Shown one piece after another: positions 29,174 to 37,969 of a DNA stretch of 64,000 bases (positions are counted from its first letter, which is position 1; the number at the start of each line of letters is the position of its first letter). The position numbers and the translations under genes were made by a program. Location: positions 6,386,001 to 6,450,000 of the forward strand of contig NZ_AP018441.1 of the NCBI RefSeq assembly GCF_009937975.1, given 5' to 3'. The DNA is from Undibacterium sp. YM2 (lineage in GTDB: Bacteria > Pseudomonadota > Gammaproteobacteria > Burkholderiales > Burkholderiaceae_D). Below the pieces are notes generated by a model. The model searched no databases, was not told the origin of the DNA, and saw only the letters and a list, made by a program, of their open reading frames with translations.

Positions 29174-30829
29174 TTATTTGACTGCTGTTTCTTCCGTTGC
29201 CTTGTCGTCTTTCTTCTCGTCTGGCGGTGGATCTTTAGGCATAGGTTTGCGCGGCAGCATCTCATTGCGGTTGGCGGCATGGGCGACGAAGCTCGCCAGT
29301 ATCATCGAAGCCTGGGTCAGGTCGCTCTTTTGTACCTTGTCATACACATCCATGCTGGAGTGATGGGTGCGGCTGAAGTAATCCATATCATCCTGCACGA
29401 ACTGGAAACCAGGTACGCCAACGCGGTCGAAGCTCACATGGTCGGTGCTGCCAGTATTGCGTAGTGTCGTCGTGGTTGCCCCAACATCATTGAATGGTGC
29501 CAGCCAGGCATCGAAAATCGGTTTTAAGGTCGCATTGTTTTCTGCATAGATGCCACGGATTTTACCGCCGCCATTATCGAGGTTGAAGTAGGCAGAAATC
29601 TTGCTGTGCATGGGTTTGATGCTGAGCGGCCCGGTGGGTTTGCGTGCAAAAGTCGGCAGTTCAAGTTCCTTGGGGTCAGTTGGTTCAGGGCGGGACGCTA
29701 TCCATTTATTGACATAGGCACGTGAACCCAGCAAGCCCTGTTCTTCACCACCCCACAGGGCGATGCGTATGGTACGGCGTGGCTTGAAGCCGGTGGCCTT
29801 CAATAGACGCACAGCTTCCATCGCCATGGCAACACCGGCGGCATTGTCGGTGGCTCCGGTGCCGCCATGCCAGGAATCGAGATGGGCGCCGAGCATGACG
29901 ATCTCGTCTTTTTTATCTGTGCCCGGGATTTCTGCCAGCACATTGATGGCCGCTTCCGGGTCTTCATCGCTGAACGTGGCTTTGACGTCAATTTCCAGTT
30001 CCACGTCTTTTTTCTTGTCGACCAGGCGATACAGACGGTTATAGGTTTCGCTGGCAACGACCAGGGTAGGCGGGCCGGTCACTTCATCTTTCTTGTAGGA
30101 ACCGCCTTCCTGTACAAAGATGGTGCCATCTTCGCCACGGGTCACATTCAGGGCAGCCAGGACTTTTTCTTCTGCCAGGAAGGTACGCAATTTTTTGGCG
30201 AATGCAAAACGCTTCAGGTAAGTCTGTATATCGCCACGGCGGGAGGCCGCTGGCTCGAAATCGATCTTGCTGAGCTCACTCAGTTCATCATGTGTATACC
30301 TGTGCGCATCTGCCTTCACATGCGGTTTGATCGGCAGGGGCTCATCCAGCAAGACGATGGCACCGGCCAGCTTGCCCTTCCATTTTGGTAAATCTTCATC
30401 CGCCGTCATTTTTGCGATGATCAGCTTGCCACGCTGCAGTCCATTTGTGCCTGGCGTCCATGCCTTGGGGATGGCATACAGATCGACTTGCGAAGGCGCA
30501 ACCATGCGCAGGGTGGTTTTTTCCAGCGTCCAGCCACGGCCAAAAGGGGCAAAGCTTTCGCTATGGATATTTTGCAGGCCCCATTCTCCGAATTTGCTGC
30601 GGGTCCAGTCACCTGCCTTGCGCAAAGCGGGCGAACCGGTCAGGCGCGGGCCTATCTCATCTGTGAGTGTGCCTAGTATCTCTTGCGCCTTGGAGCGGTT
30701 CATGGCCTCGTCGCGCAATCTGGTAATCAGTTCGAGGTCGATTTTTTCTTCGCTGGCGGCAAGCGCAAGCTGGCCGCTAAAGCTGGTGGCGATGAGGGCT
30801 GTGCCACATAAAACCTGCAAAATACGCAT
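29174..30829 (-). CDS. Secreted M28 family peptidase with PA domain
   Basis: 551 aa. Signal peptide (MRILQVLCGTALIATSFSGQLALA). A PA-like insert lies about 120-250 before the catalytic M28 domain with LGAHLDSWHGGTGATDNAAG (metal His/Asp and bridging Asp), ALWGGEEQGLLGS (Glu-Glu) and TGSTDHVSF. The tail is Lys/Asp/Pro-rich. Start 30829 has AGGAGA 5 nt upstream. It is unlike the other M28 protein in this window (20292) in sequence, so not a recent duplicate. Likely an extracytoplasmic carboxypeptidase Q/aminopeptidase-type enzyme. Confidence 0.92.
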   Translation of the reverse strand: MRILQVLCGTALIATSFSGQLALAASEEKIDLELITRLRDEAMNRSKAQEILGTLTDEIGPRLTGSPALRKAGDWTRSKFGEWGLQNIHSESFAPFGRGWTLEKTTLRMVAPSQVDLYAIPKAWTPGTNGLQRGKLIIAKMTADEDLPKWKGKLAGAIVLLDEPLPIKPHVKADAHRYTHDELSELSKIDFEPAASRRGDIQTYLKRFAFAKKLRTFLAEEKVLAALNVTRGEDGTIFVQEGGSYKKDEVTGPPTLVVASETYNRLYRLVDKKKDVELEIDVKATFSDEDPEAAINVLAEIPGTDKKDEIVMLGAHLDSWHGGTGATDNAAGVAMAMEAVRLLKATGFKPRRTIRIALWGGEEQGLLGSRAYVNKWIASRPEPTDPKELELPTFARKPTGPLSIKPMHSKISAYFNLDNGGGKIRGIYAENNATLKPIFDAWLAPFNDVGATTTTLRNTGSTDHVSFDRVGVPGFQFVQDDMDYFSRTHHSSMDVYDKVQKSDLTQASMILASFVAHAANRNEMLPRKPMPKDPPPDEKKDDKATEETAVK

Positions 30830-31051
30830 TCATGTCTCCTGTCGGGATACGCTTATATGAGTCGCTGGCCGGATGGGCCGGAACTTGTGTACATTGTTTT
30901 TTTGCCTGGCCGGTCAGCTTGATATTCTTGCACCAGTGCCAGCTGCCAAACTTGGAGTGGGTACGTCAGGATTTGTTCCATGACTTCAGTACTTTTAAGA
31001 AATATTCCATATTTTTAACAGAAATACCTCGAAAATTTGCTTAAATCCAAA

Positions 31052-31080
31052 TTGACATAGTGATAAATTCGTCTTATTTT
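31052..31080 (+). promoter_or_regulatory. Probable sigma70 promoter of the arsR-like/SRPBCC operon
   Basis: TTGACA (31052-31057), 17-bp spacer, TATTTT (31075-31080), 29 bp before the ATG of the ArsR-type regulator. Short leader and close fit to consensus. Confidence 0.6.
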
Positions 31081-31109
31081 ACCAAGTGGTTAAATAAAAA
31101 TTCGCCACT

Positions 31110-31469
31110 ATGCAGCAAGATACTCTCAGCAAGACTTTCTCGGCGCTGGCCGACCCTACCCGCCGCGCCATACTGGCCCGTTTATCTACAGGGGAAAGCT
31201 CGGTCAGTGAACTGGCAGAGCCTTTCGACATGAGCCTGCCAGCCATTACCAAGCATCTAAAGGTGCTGGAGCGCGCAGGCCTGGTCACGCGCAGCCGCAG
31301 TGCCCAGTGGCGGCCATGCCAGTTGCAAGCCAGACCGCTCAAAGAAGCTTACGGCTGGGTAGAGCAATACCGCCAGTTCTGGGAGCAAAGCCTGGACAGG
31401 CTGGAAAGCTATCTGCAAGAGCTGCAAACAACAGCTAAACCTGCACCGAAGGGAGAACAGCATGAATGA
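31110..31469 (+). CDS. ArsR family winged-helix regulator
   Basis: 119 aa. The winged helix spans ~10-85 with ALADPTRRAILARLSTGESSVSELAEPFDMSLPAITKHLKVLE (split by helices), the textbook ArsR/SmtB layout. No Cys-based metal site (ELCVCDL motif) is present, so it is not a metal sensor. It overlaps the SRPBCC gene by 8 bp; this ArsR-SRPBCC pairing is frequent in bacteria, where the regulator usually controls its own operon. Confidence 0.9.
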   Translation: MQQDTLSKTFSALADPTRRAILARLSTGESSVSELAEPFDMSLPAITKHLKVLERAGLVTRSRSAQWRPCQLQARPLKEAYGWVEQYRQFWEQSLDRLESYLQELQTTAKPAPKGEQHE

Positions 31470-31962
31470 AAATAAACCAGATTTTGTGATTACCCGCATC
31501 CTGAAAGCACCACGTGAACTGGTGTTTGCCGCCTTTAGCGAGGGTGACCATCTGGCGAAATGGTGGGGGCCGACAGGCTTTAGCGTAGTTCAGTCCACAA
31601 TGGACCTACGCGTCGGCGGTAGCTACCACTTTGGTATGCGCGGCCCCGATGGCAGCATGATGTGGGCTAAATTTGTTTACAAGGAAATAATCCGCCCAGA
31701 AAAACTGGTATATCACCACAGCTTTTCAGATGAGGCTGGCAACCTGGCACATCACCCCATGAGCCCGGCCTGGCCACTGGAGATTTTATCGACCATCAGT
31801 TTTGATGAGCATGCCGAGGGCACGCAACTGACGATACGCTGGGCTTTGCTCGATAATGCCACTGAGGAAGAAAGAAGCGTCTTCCACGCCACCTTTGCCA
31901 GCATGGACCAGGGTTTTTGCGCTTTATTGGATCAATTGCAGACTTACCTCGCCAGCCCCTGA
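31462..31962 (+). CDS. SRPBCC (AHSA1/START-like) domain protein
   Basis: 166 aa, a single AHSA1-type SRPBCC domain: ITRILKAPRELVFAAFSEGDHLAKWWGP at the start, VGGSYHFGMRGPDGS in the middle, and the C-terminal helix FHATFASMDQGFCALLDQLQTYL. These helix-grip proteins bind hydrophobic ligands; ligand unknown. Coupled to the upstream ArsR-type gene. Confidence 0.9.
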   Translation: MNENKPDFVITRILKAPRELVFAAFSEGDHLAKWWGPTGFSVVQSTMDLRVGGSYHFGMRGPDGSMMWAKFVYKEIIRPEKLVYHHSFSDEAGNLAHHPMSPAWPLEILSTISFDEHAEGTQLTIRWALLDNATEEERSVFHATFASMDQGFCALLDQLQTYLASP

Positions 31963-32177
31963 TATTTCAAACTGTTTCAGAATGGCCGATACAGGCTGCG
32001 GCTGTCTCTGGCAAAGGCTAGCGACAGCCGTTTTTTCATGGAAATTTGGTAAGTAAAAGTGAATAACTAGCATGACAGGTAAAATCGCGAGTAGAATTCA
32101 GCGTCATTTTTTAAATCGTCATATGCCAACAGGCATGATATCTGCTGCAAAGTCAGCTCAATATTGAAGGAATGTGT

Positions 32178-33149
32178 ATGTCAATTAAGTCCCGTGTAGT
32201 CCTGGGTAGCGCGCTTGCCATGTTGGTACTCAGCGCCTGTAATGATAAAAATGCAGACAAGGCTGCGTCAGCCTCGGCTTCCGCTTCTGCGTCGGCTGCT
32301 GCAAGTAGCGAAGTCGCAGCCACTGTTGATGGCACACCTATCAGCAAGAAACAACTGGACCAGATCATGCAGCAACAGGCCGCCCAAGGCATGCCTGATA
32401 CGCCTGAAACACGCAAGATGGTCATCGACAATCTGGCCATGCAACTCGTTGTAGCCAAAGAAGCTGTCAACAAGGGCCTGGATAAAAAACCAGAAGTGGC
32501 TGACCAGATCGAAATGACGCGTCAATCCATCCTGGCAAATGCCTATGTCAAGGATTACATCAAGACAGCAACCGTCTCGGACGACGCCCTGAAAGCTGAA
32601 TACGAAGAATTCAAGAAAAGCAATGGTGGCAATGAATACAAGGCCCGTCATATCCTGGTAAAAACTGAAGACGAAGCCAAGGACATCATCGCCAAGATCA
32701 AGAAAGACGTGAAGTCTTTCGAAGGCCTGGCCAAAGCCAAATCACAAGACCCTGGCTCCAAAGCCAATGGTGGTGACCTGGGCTGGTTCAACCCACGCGG
32801 CATGGTGCCGGAATTTGGTGCAGCAGTCGCTAAACTGGAAAAAGGCAAATTTACTGAAGAGCCAGTCAAATCCCAGTTTGGTTACCACGTCATCATCCTC
32901 GACGATTCCCGTCCTGTGACTATTCCTCCGCTGGAAGAAGTCAAGTCCGGTCTGAGCCAGCAATTGCAGCAAAAGAACCTGAAGAAAATGCTGGATGACA
33001 TCAAGGCTAAAGCCAAGATAGAAATCAAGGAAGCTCCAGCCGCAGCTTCTGCACCGGCAGCCTCAGGCACACCTTTGTCAGTCACGCCTACAGTTGTACC
33101 GGCAGCTTCTGCAGCAGCATCCGCTCCTGCTGACGCAGCGAAAAAATAA
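32178..33149 (+). CDS. Parvulin-type peptidyl-prolyl isomerase lipoprotein (PrsA/EpsD-like)
   Basis: 323 aa from ATG 32178, spaced 6 nt from GAAGGA; the ATG at 32172 directly abuts that site. Lipoprotein signal with lipobox LSAC (Cys21), an Ala/Ser low-complexity linker (about 30-45), a SurA-like N-terminal helical chaperone region, the parvulin domain (~150-250: YKARHILVKTEDEAKDI, GGDLGWFNPRGMVPEF, VKSQFGYHVIILDD) and an Ala/Pro/Ser-rich tail. Assists folding of exported proteins in the periplasm. Could be EpsD-like, but no exopolysaccharide genes are next to it. Confidence 0.9.
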   Translation: MSIKSRVVLGSALAMLVLSACNDKNADKAASASASASASAAASSEVAATVDGTPISKKQLDQIMQQQAAQGMPDTPETRKMVIDNLAMQLVVAKEAVNKGLDKKPEVADQIEMTRQSILANAYVKDYIKTATVSDDALKAEYEEFKKSNGGNEYKARHILVKTEDEAKDIIAKIKKDVKSFEGLAKAKSQDPGSKANGGDLGWFNPRGMVPEFGAAVAKLEKGKFTEEPVKSQFGYHVIILDDSRPVTIPPLEEVKSGLSQQLQQKNLKKMLDDIKAKAKIEIKEAPAAASAPAASGTPLSVTPTVVPAASAAASAPADAAKK

Positions 33150-33168
33150 GCCTCAGTAATTTTTGGGC

Positions 33169-33203
33169 AAAAAGGCCGTCAAGCTAGTCTTGGCGGCCTT
33201 TTT
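33169..33203 (+). terminator. Intrinsic terminator after the PPIase gene
   Basis: Stem AAAAAGGCCGTCAA / TTGGCGGCCTTTTT (one mismatch) with a 7-nt loop and a T run, 20 bp after the stop codon. Confidence 0.88.
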
Positions 33204-33335
33204 CTTTGCTCGCCCGCTTTTCCGGACATCCCGTTTCATTGTGCTATTGCCAAGTCAAATAAATCCTGAGACACTATTCTTGCTAATATTTCAAGCAATA
33301 TCCTTCGTACACCCATACTGACCCAGGAGGCCTGC

Positions 33336-35534
33336 ATGCCAGCCCAGACCATACCCTTTAACGGCAGCGACCTGGCCCTGGATGCGCGTCCTGACCGCCT
33401 TGATATCCGCGACCGCATCTACACGCCCCGCGTGCTGAACCTGCCAGTATCCTACCCGGATAGCGGCTTTATCAAGAACCAGCTTGCCAGCTACATCAAG
33501 GCAGGCATGATTTTGAACCAGGGCTCGGACGGTGCCTGTACTGGCTTTGGTCTGGCCGCCGTCATCAATTACCTGTTCTGGCTGCGCGACGCCAGCAACA
33601 AGGAAAGCAGCCCACGCATGATCTACCATCTCGCACAACTGTATGATGAATGGCCGGGCGAAGATTATCTGGGCTCCAGCTGTCGCGGTGCTCTCAAGGG
33701 CTGGCACAAGCATGGGGTCTGCAGCCGTGCACTGTGGCCCTATACGGTAGATAAAAATGACCAGGTACCAGCCTTCGAGGCACCCAAACCTGGCTGGGAA
33801 AAAGACGCACTGAGCCGTGCACTGGGCGTGTATTACCGCATAGATAAAACATCGATCACAGACATGCAGGCTGCCATCCTGGAGATTGGTGCCATCTATG
33901 TCTCTTGCAAACTGCACCAAGGCTGGGCCGAGGTAGCGACATCAAAAGCAGGCAGCTTCAGCAAGCTGGAGCAACTGCCTGTGGTCAATTTCAGCGAGGT
34001 CAAGGCCGGTGGCCATGCCTTTGCCTTGCTCGGTTATACCGACCAGGGTTTTGTCGTGCAAAACTCCTGGGGTGCAGATTGGGGCCTGCAGGGTTTCGCC
34101 ATCATCACCTATGACGACTGGCTGGTGAATGGCACAGATGCCTGGACCGTATCCCTGGGCGTGCCCGTGCGCTATGTCGATGCGGTGAACCGTACCCGTG
34201 CTGAAAAACAGCTGGCACCCCAGGCGAATATCCCGCCTGCTGCTGCCTTCAAGGCCAGTGGCTCAGCCCTGCTGCCTGGCGGTGCCCATCCCGCTGGCAA
34301 GCCTGGCCAGGCCGTGCTCAGCATGGACCAGGCTTACAGCCTGACCGTGGTCATGGGCAACGATGGTGGTCTGATACAAAGATTGCTCGAAGTTGCCGAT
34401 GCGTCAGCGACGGTAGAAAAAGTCCTGGTGCAGGCACCACAAGCCTGGCTCAAACAACACGGCAAAAACAAGGTCTTGAAACTTGCCCTGTATGCTCATG
34501 GTGGTCTTCATAGTGAAGCTGAGTCACTCAAGCGCATTGCCGCCATGGCACCCAGTTTTCTGGCAAACGGTATATACCCGGTCTTCATCACCTGGAAAAC
34601 CGGGCTCACAGAAACCATGGGGGACGTGCTCAAGGATAAATTGCGGGATTACCTGACAGGCTCTGTAGTCTCCAGCGACTGGCTGGAGCAGCTCAAGAAT
34701 ACAGCCGTTGATGTCATGGACCGCACGATAGAAAACCTAGCAGCCAGCATAGGTGGCAAATCGCAGTGGATGCAGATGAAGCAAAATGCAGCACAGGCTA
34801 CAGAAGATGGTGATCCGCCACGCGGCCTGCTGGCCATCGCCGAACGCCTGAAACAATTAAGCAGGGAGCTGGGCAAGGGCAAGCTGGAAATCCATCTGAT
34901 AGGCCACTCAGCAGGTTCCATCGCTCTGGGCCATTTACTGGGCTTGCTGGCCGCACGCAAACTGGCAGTCAGCACATGCAGTCTGTATGCACCGGCCTGT
35001 AGCCTGGAGTTTGCAGAAAGCACTTACCGCCCTGCAATGGAAAGCGGCATACTGGCACGCGAGAATTTTCACCTGCATCTGATGTCAGACCGGCGCGAGC
35101 GCACTGACAATGTCTATCTGGTGTATCGCAAATCCCTGCTCTACCTGGTGGCCCGCGCTTTTGAAACCCGCCATAAAACACCCTTGCTGGGTATGGCTGC
35201 CAGCCTCGATGCGGCCTACTTCAATGGTGACAAAATGGTAGAGGAACAATGGAATGTATCCTGCCTCGCCACCTTGAAGAGCTGGAATAAATTTTACTGG
35301 GGCAAAAAATTGCCCCGCGATTTTGCTGAAGATGGCAAGGGGCTGACAGCAGAGCAAAGGAGCAATTTGCACATCATCGATGCTGGTCACGTCAATTGCG
35401 GCAAGCGCTTGACCCCGCTTGCCCATGGCAGCTTTGATAATGACATAAATGTGGTTTCGCAAACCCTGACGCATATCCTGGGTCTGGATACAGCTGATGA
35501 CTTGCCTGCACCCGTTGTGGATCTGGATTATTAA
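33336..35534 (+). CDS. Papain-fold (C1) peptidase fused to a serine alpha/beta hydrolase
   Basis: 732 aa. RBS AGGAGG before ATG 33336. Residues ~30-290 are a C1A-like cysteine peptidase: nucleophile Cys68 in SDGACTGFG, His227 in AGGHAFALLGY, Asn243 in VQNSWGADWG. After a short Pro/Gly linker (~290-325), residues ~370-720 form an alpha/beta hydrolase with the nucleophile elbow LIGHSAGS (Ser525), a candidate Asp in the YAPACSLEF/SDRRERTD region and a late His at IDAGHVNCG. No signal peptide or membrane helix, and no inhibitory prodomain of cathepsin size. Flanked by terminators, so monocistronic. Function unknown: two hydrolytic activities on one chain suggest processing of a lipidated or ester-linked peptide, or an effector/toxin. 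Confidence 0.85.
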   Translation: MPAQTIPFNGSDLALDARPDRLDIRDRIYTPRVLNLPVSYPDSGFIKNQLASYIKAGMILNQGSDGACTGFGLAAVINYLFWLRDASNKESSPRMIYHLAQLYDEWPGEDYLGSSCRGALKGWHKHGVCSRALWPYTVDKNDQVPAFEAPKPGWEKDALSRALGVYYRIDKTSITDMQAAILEIGAIYVSCKLHQGWAEVATSKAGSFSKLEQLPVVNFSEVKAGGHAFALLGYTDQGFVVQNSWGADWGLQGFAIITYDDWLVNGTDAWTVSLGVPVRYVDAVNRTRAEKQLAPQANIPPAAAFKASGSALLPGGAHPAGKPGQAVLSMDQAYSLTVVMGNDGGLIQRLLEVADASATVEKVLVQAPQAWLKQHGKNKVLKLALYAHGGLHSEAESLKRIAAMAPSFLANGIYPVFITWKTGLTETMGDVLKDKLRDYLTGSVVSSDWLEQLKNTAVDVMDRTIENLAASIGGKSQWMQMKQNAAQATEDGDPPRGLLAIAERLKQLSRELGKGKLEIHLIGHSAGSIALGHLLGLLAARKLAVSTCSLYAPACSLEFAESTYRPAMESGILARENFHLHLMSDRRERTDNVYLVYRKSLLYLVARAFETRHKTPLLGMAASLDAAYFNGDKMVEEQWNVSCLATLKSWNKFYWGKKLPRDFAEDGKGLTAEQRSNLHIIDAGHVNCGKRLTPLAHGSFDNDINVVSQTLTHILGLDTADDLPAPVVDLDY

Positions 35535-35541
35535 ACTTGCG

Positions 35542-35571
35542 CAAGCCGCAGCGATTGTATGCTGCGGTTTG
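35542..35571. terminator. Terminator between the fusion hydrolase and amylase genes
   Basis: Stem CAAGCCGCAGC / GCTGCGGTTTG with one G-U pair and an 8-nt loop, between convergent genes. Confidence 0.7.
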
Positions 35572-35579
35572 CCATGTTT

Positions 35580-36911
35580 TTACTTGACCAAGACCTTGTA
35601 TTCCCAGGGTTTGAGTTCAATTTTTTGGCCTGGTTTAAGCGTTTCCTTCTTGCCAAACAGATTGCTGAGTCCCGCCGCGACTGGCTGGTTCAGGCTGAAG
35701 ATTTGTGCTTGCCCGCTCAGATTAAAAATACCGACGACTTGATTAGCTGCCTTGCTGCGTGAAAACGCATAGATGGATGCATCATTCGATGTAGCTATAC
35801 GCACCTGCTCTGCGCCGTCAGTACCATTCCACAAAGCCTGATTGGATTTTTTTAAATGGAACAGCGTGGTATAGATTGCCTTGTAAGGATGCTCTTGCCA
35901 CTTGATGGGGTCACGCTCAAAGAATTCCAGGCGTTTGGTATTGCCCGCCTCCTGGCCTGAATACAATAAGGGCATGCCTTTCAGCAGGTTTGACAAGACG
36001 AGGAAGTTTTCTGCGCCATCACCAAGGCGTTCAAACTCGGTACCTTCCCATGAGTTCAGATCATGGTTGGAGGTATGCAGCATGCGGTAGGCATTAGGGT
36101 GGAATTTCTTTTCTGGCCCGGCCATATAAGCGGCCAGATCATTTGCATTTTTCTTGCCTTTGGCGATTTCGCCAAACACATCCTTGAGTTGCCAGGCATA
36201 CGTCATGTCAAAGGCTTTTTCATGCAAGTCTGTAGCCTCGGCTTCTGCCAGCATGAAGACTGGTTTTACCTTGTCCAGCGCTGCCCGCGCTTCGTTCCAG
36301 AAATCAGTCGGCACCATCTCGGCGACGTCACAACGGTAGCCATCGATACCGTATTCAGTCAGCCAGAACTTCAACGCATCTATCATCTCTGCGCGTAACT
36401 GCTTGTTCGCATAATTAAGCTTGATGACATCCTGCCAGTCAGCCACAGGCGGGACAAATTCGCCGTTGTCATTCTTCAGATAATACTCAGGATGGGATGT
36501 GGCCCAGGGATGGTCCCAGGCGGTGTGATTGGCGACCCAGTCTATGATGACCTTCATGCCTTGCGCATGGGCGGCATCGACAAGGTTTTTGAAATCAGCC
36601 GGCGTGCCAAATTCGGGATTGACGCCCTTGTAATCACGCACGGCGTAATAACTGCCCAGAGTGCCCTTGCGGTTTTTTTCACCGATAGGGTTGATGGGCA
36701 TGATCCAGATAATGCCTACTCCCATCTTTTTCAGTTCAGGCAGGTATTCCTGAAAACGTTTGAAACTGCCCTCTGGTGAATGCTGGCGGATATTCGCTTC
36801 ATAAATCGCGGCATTCTTGCTCCAGGCAGGATGCTTTACCGTACTGGTGGTTTGTGCAAGCACCGGCAGGGATATCAATCCCAGCAGGGCCAGGGCAGCT
36901 AGTTTCTTCAT
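35580..36911 (-). CDS. Secreted GH13 alpha-amylase family glycosidase
   Basis: 443 aa. Signal peptide MKKLAALALLGLISLPVLA. The (beta/alpha)8 domain shows the GH13 signatures: DWVANHT (region I), GYRCDVAEMV (nucleophile Asp, region II), a Glu in MLAEAEATD (region III) and TSNHDLNSW (region IV). A small C-terminal all-beta domain begins at ~360. Hydrolyses alpha-1,4-glucans, probably in the periplasm or outside. No transporter or maltose genes accompany it. The 214 bp upstream are AT-rich and separate it from the tetR gene read in the same direction. Confidence 0.92.
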   Translation of the reverse strand: MKKLAALALLGLISLPVLAQTTSTVKHPAWSKNAAIYEANIRQHSPEGSFKRFQEYLPELKKMGVGIIWIMPINPIGEKNRKGTLGSYYAVRDYKGVNPEFGTPADFKNLVDAAHAQGMKVIIDWVANHTAWDHPWATSHPEYYLKNDNGEFVPPVADWQDVIKLNYANKQLRAEMIDALKFWLTEYGIDGYRCDVAEMVPTDFWNEARAALDKVKPVFMLAEAEATDLHEKAFDMTYAWQLKDVFGEIAKGKKNANDLAAYMAGPEKKFHPNAYRMLHTSNHDLNSWEGTEFERLGDGAENFLVLSNLLKGMPLLYSGQEAGNTKRLEFFERDPIKWQEHPYKAIYTTLFHLKKSNQALWNGTDGAEQVRIATSNDASIYAFSRSKAANQVVGIFNLSGQAQIFSLNQPVAAGLSNLFGKKETLKPGQKIELKPWEYKVLVK

Positions 36912-37125
36912 GATTTCGTCTCATTATTTAATTTATGTAGTTAAGATACATCAATAAAAAATGCGCATCAAGAAAAAGAAAGATGAAAGTTCCTAATCAG
37001 TCTTTTCGAAAGTCAATGATCGCCCTCTGTAATTTTCTTGAAAACGATATCATGCCTATCAAAAATAGGATGTTTAAATAGGTATTTAAATGTAGTTAAA
37101 ATACACATCATGATTATTTTATTAT

Positions 37126-37770
37126 CTACACTTTGCTTGTACCAGTGGCGGGCTTGGCGCCATAACGCAAACCATCGACCAGCAAAGCCAGCATGCGCCG
37201 CGCATGTTCTGGCCCGCCTTCCTGGGTAGTTGTTGATAAATTGGCGACTGCCCGCAGCAAATCATAAGGCGCTATATCTGCGCGCATGTCGCCTGCCGCT
37301 GCTGCCGCATCAAGCAAACTGCTGAGCGCTGGCTCAAGGCGCTGCTGAAAATAGGCTGGCAGTATCGCGAATGCCGGGTCACCCGAATGCAGCGCTGCCG
37401 CCAGCCCGCGCTTGGCGGCGATGAAATCGACATAGCGCAGCATCCATTGCGCGACAGCCTCACCAGGCGCGTATTCAGCCGCCAGCACGGGTGCAGCGTC
37501 GGCACAGGCATCCACTTCATGACGGAAAACCGCAATAACCAGGTCTGAGCGCTGCGGGAAGCGGCGATACAGGGTGCCTACACCTACTCCTGCGCGTTGG
37601 GCAATCTCGCGCACTGGCGCATCTACACCGGAAGTGGCAAACACTTCCAGAGCAGCCTCAAGCAAGGCATCTGTACTGCGTTGTGCATCTGCACGCACGC
37701 GCCTGGGTTTTTGCTCTTCATTCCAGCCGTTTTCACTACTTGCACCGGGAGCCAGCTTATTCATTTCCAC
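37126..37770 (-). CDS. TetR family transcriptional regulator
   Basis: 214 aa. HTH at about 35-80 (LEVFATSGVDAPVREIAQRAGVGVGTLYRRFPQRSDL); the C-terminal part is the TetR ligand-binding type found with aldo-keto reductases (HTH-SBP-like: AEYAPGEAVAQWMLRYVDFIAAKRGL). Divergent from the aldo/keto reductase gene over a ~200-bp spacer with three operator-like sites. Likely represses both genes and responds to an electrophile or aromatic compound. Confidence 0.92.
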   Translation of the reverse strand: MEMNKLAPGASSENGWNEEQKPRRVRADAQRSTDALLEAALEVFATSGVDAPVREIAQRAGVGVGTLYRRFPQRSDLVIAVFRHEVDACADAAPVLAAEYAPGEAVAQWMLRYVDFIAAKRGLAAALHSGDPAFAILPAYFQQRLEPALSSLLDAAAAAGDMRADIAPYDLLRAVANLSTTTQEGGPEHARRMLALLVDGLRYGAKPATGTSKV

Positions 37771-37814
37771 TTTTCACTTCCATTTTTATTTCCAATTTTA
37801 TTCTTTTCTTGAAA

Positions 37815-37879
37815 TACGGAACATCGTTCCGTATAATAAAACGGAACATTGATCCGATTAAATCCGGAACGATGTTCTA
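37815..37879. promoter_or_regulatory. Three operator copies between tetR-type and aldo/keto reductase genes
   Basis: Consensus CGGAAC-N3-GTTCCG. Copy 1 at 37815-37833 is a perfect 8-3-8 palindrome (TACGGAAC/GTTCCGTA). Copy 2 at 37842-37856 has one mismatch pair, copy 3 at 37865-37879 is a degenerate right half. Centres are 25 and 23 bp apart, a little over two helical turns, suiting cooperative binding by the adjacent TetR-type protein. Confidence 0.75.
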
Positions 37880-37969
37880 TTTTACCTTTCAGCACGCTGA
37901 TTTCGTCGACGGTCATCAGAACTCATTTAACTGATTCATTTAATTCTCTCAACTACAGGAATAAATAAT

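Noticed and set aside
31084..31109. AGTGG / CCACT inverted pair between promoter and arsR-like start
   Set aside because: Only 5-bp arms with a long spacer; too weak to call an operator.
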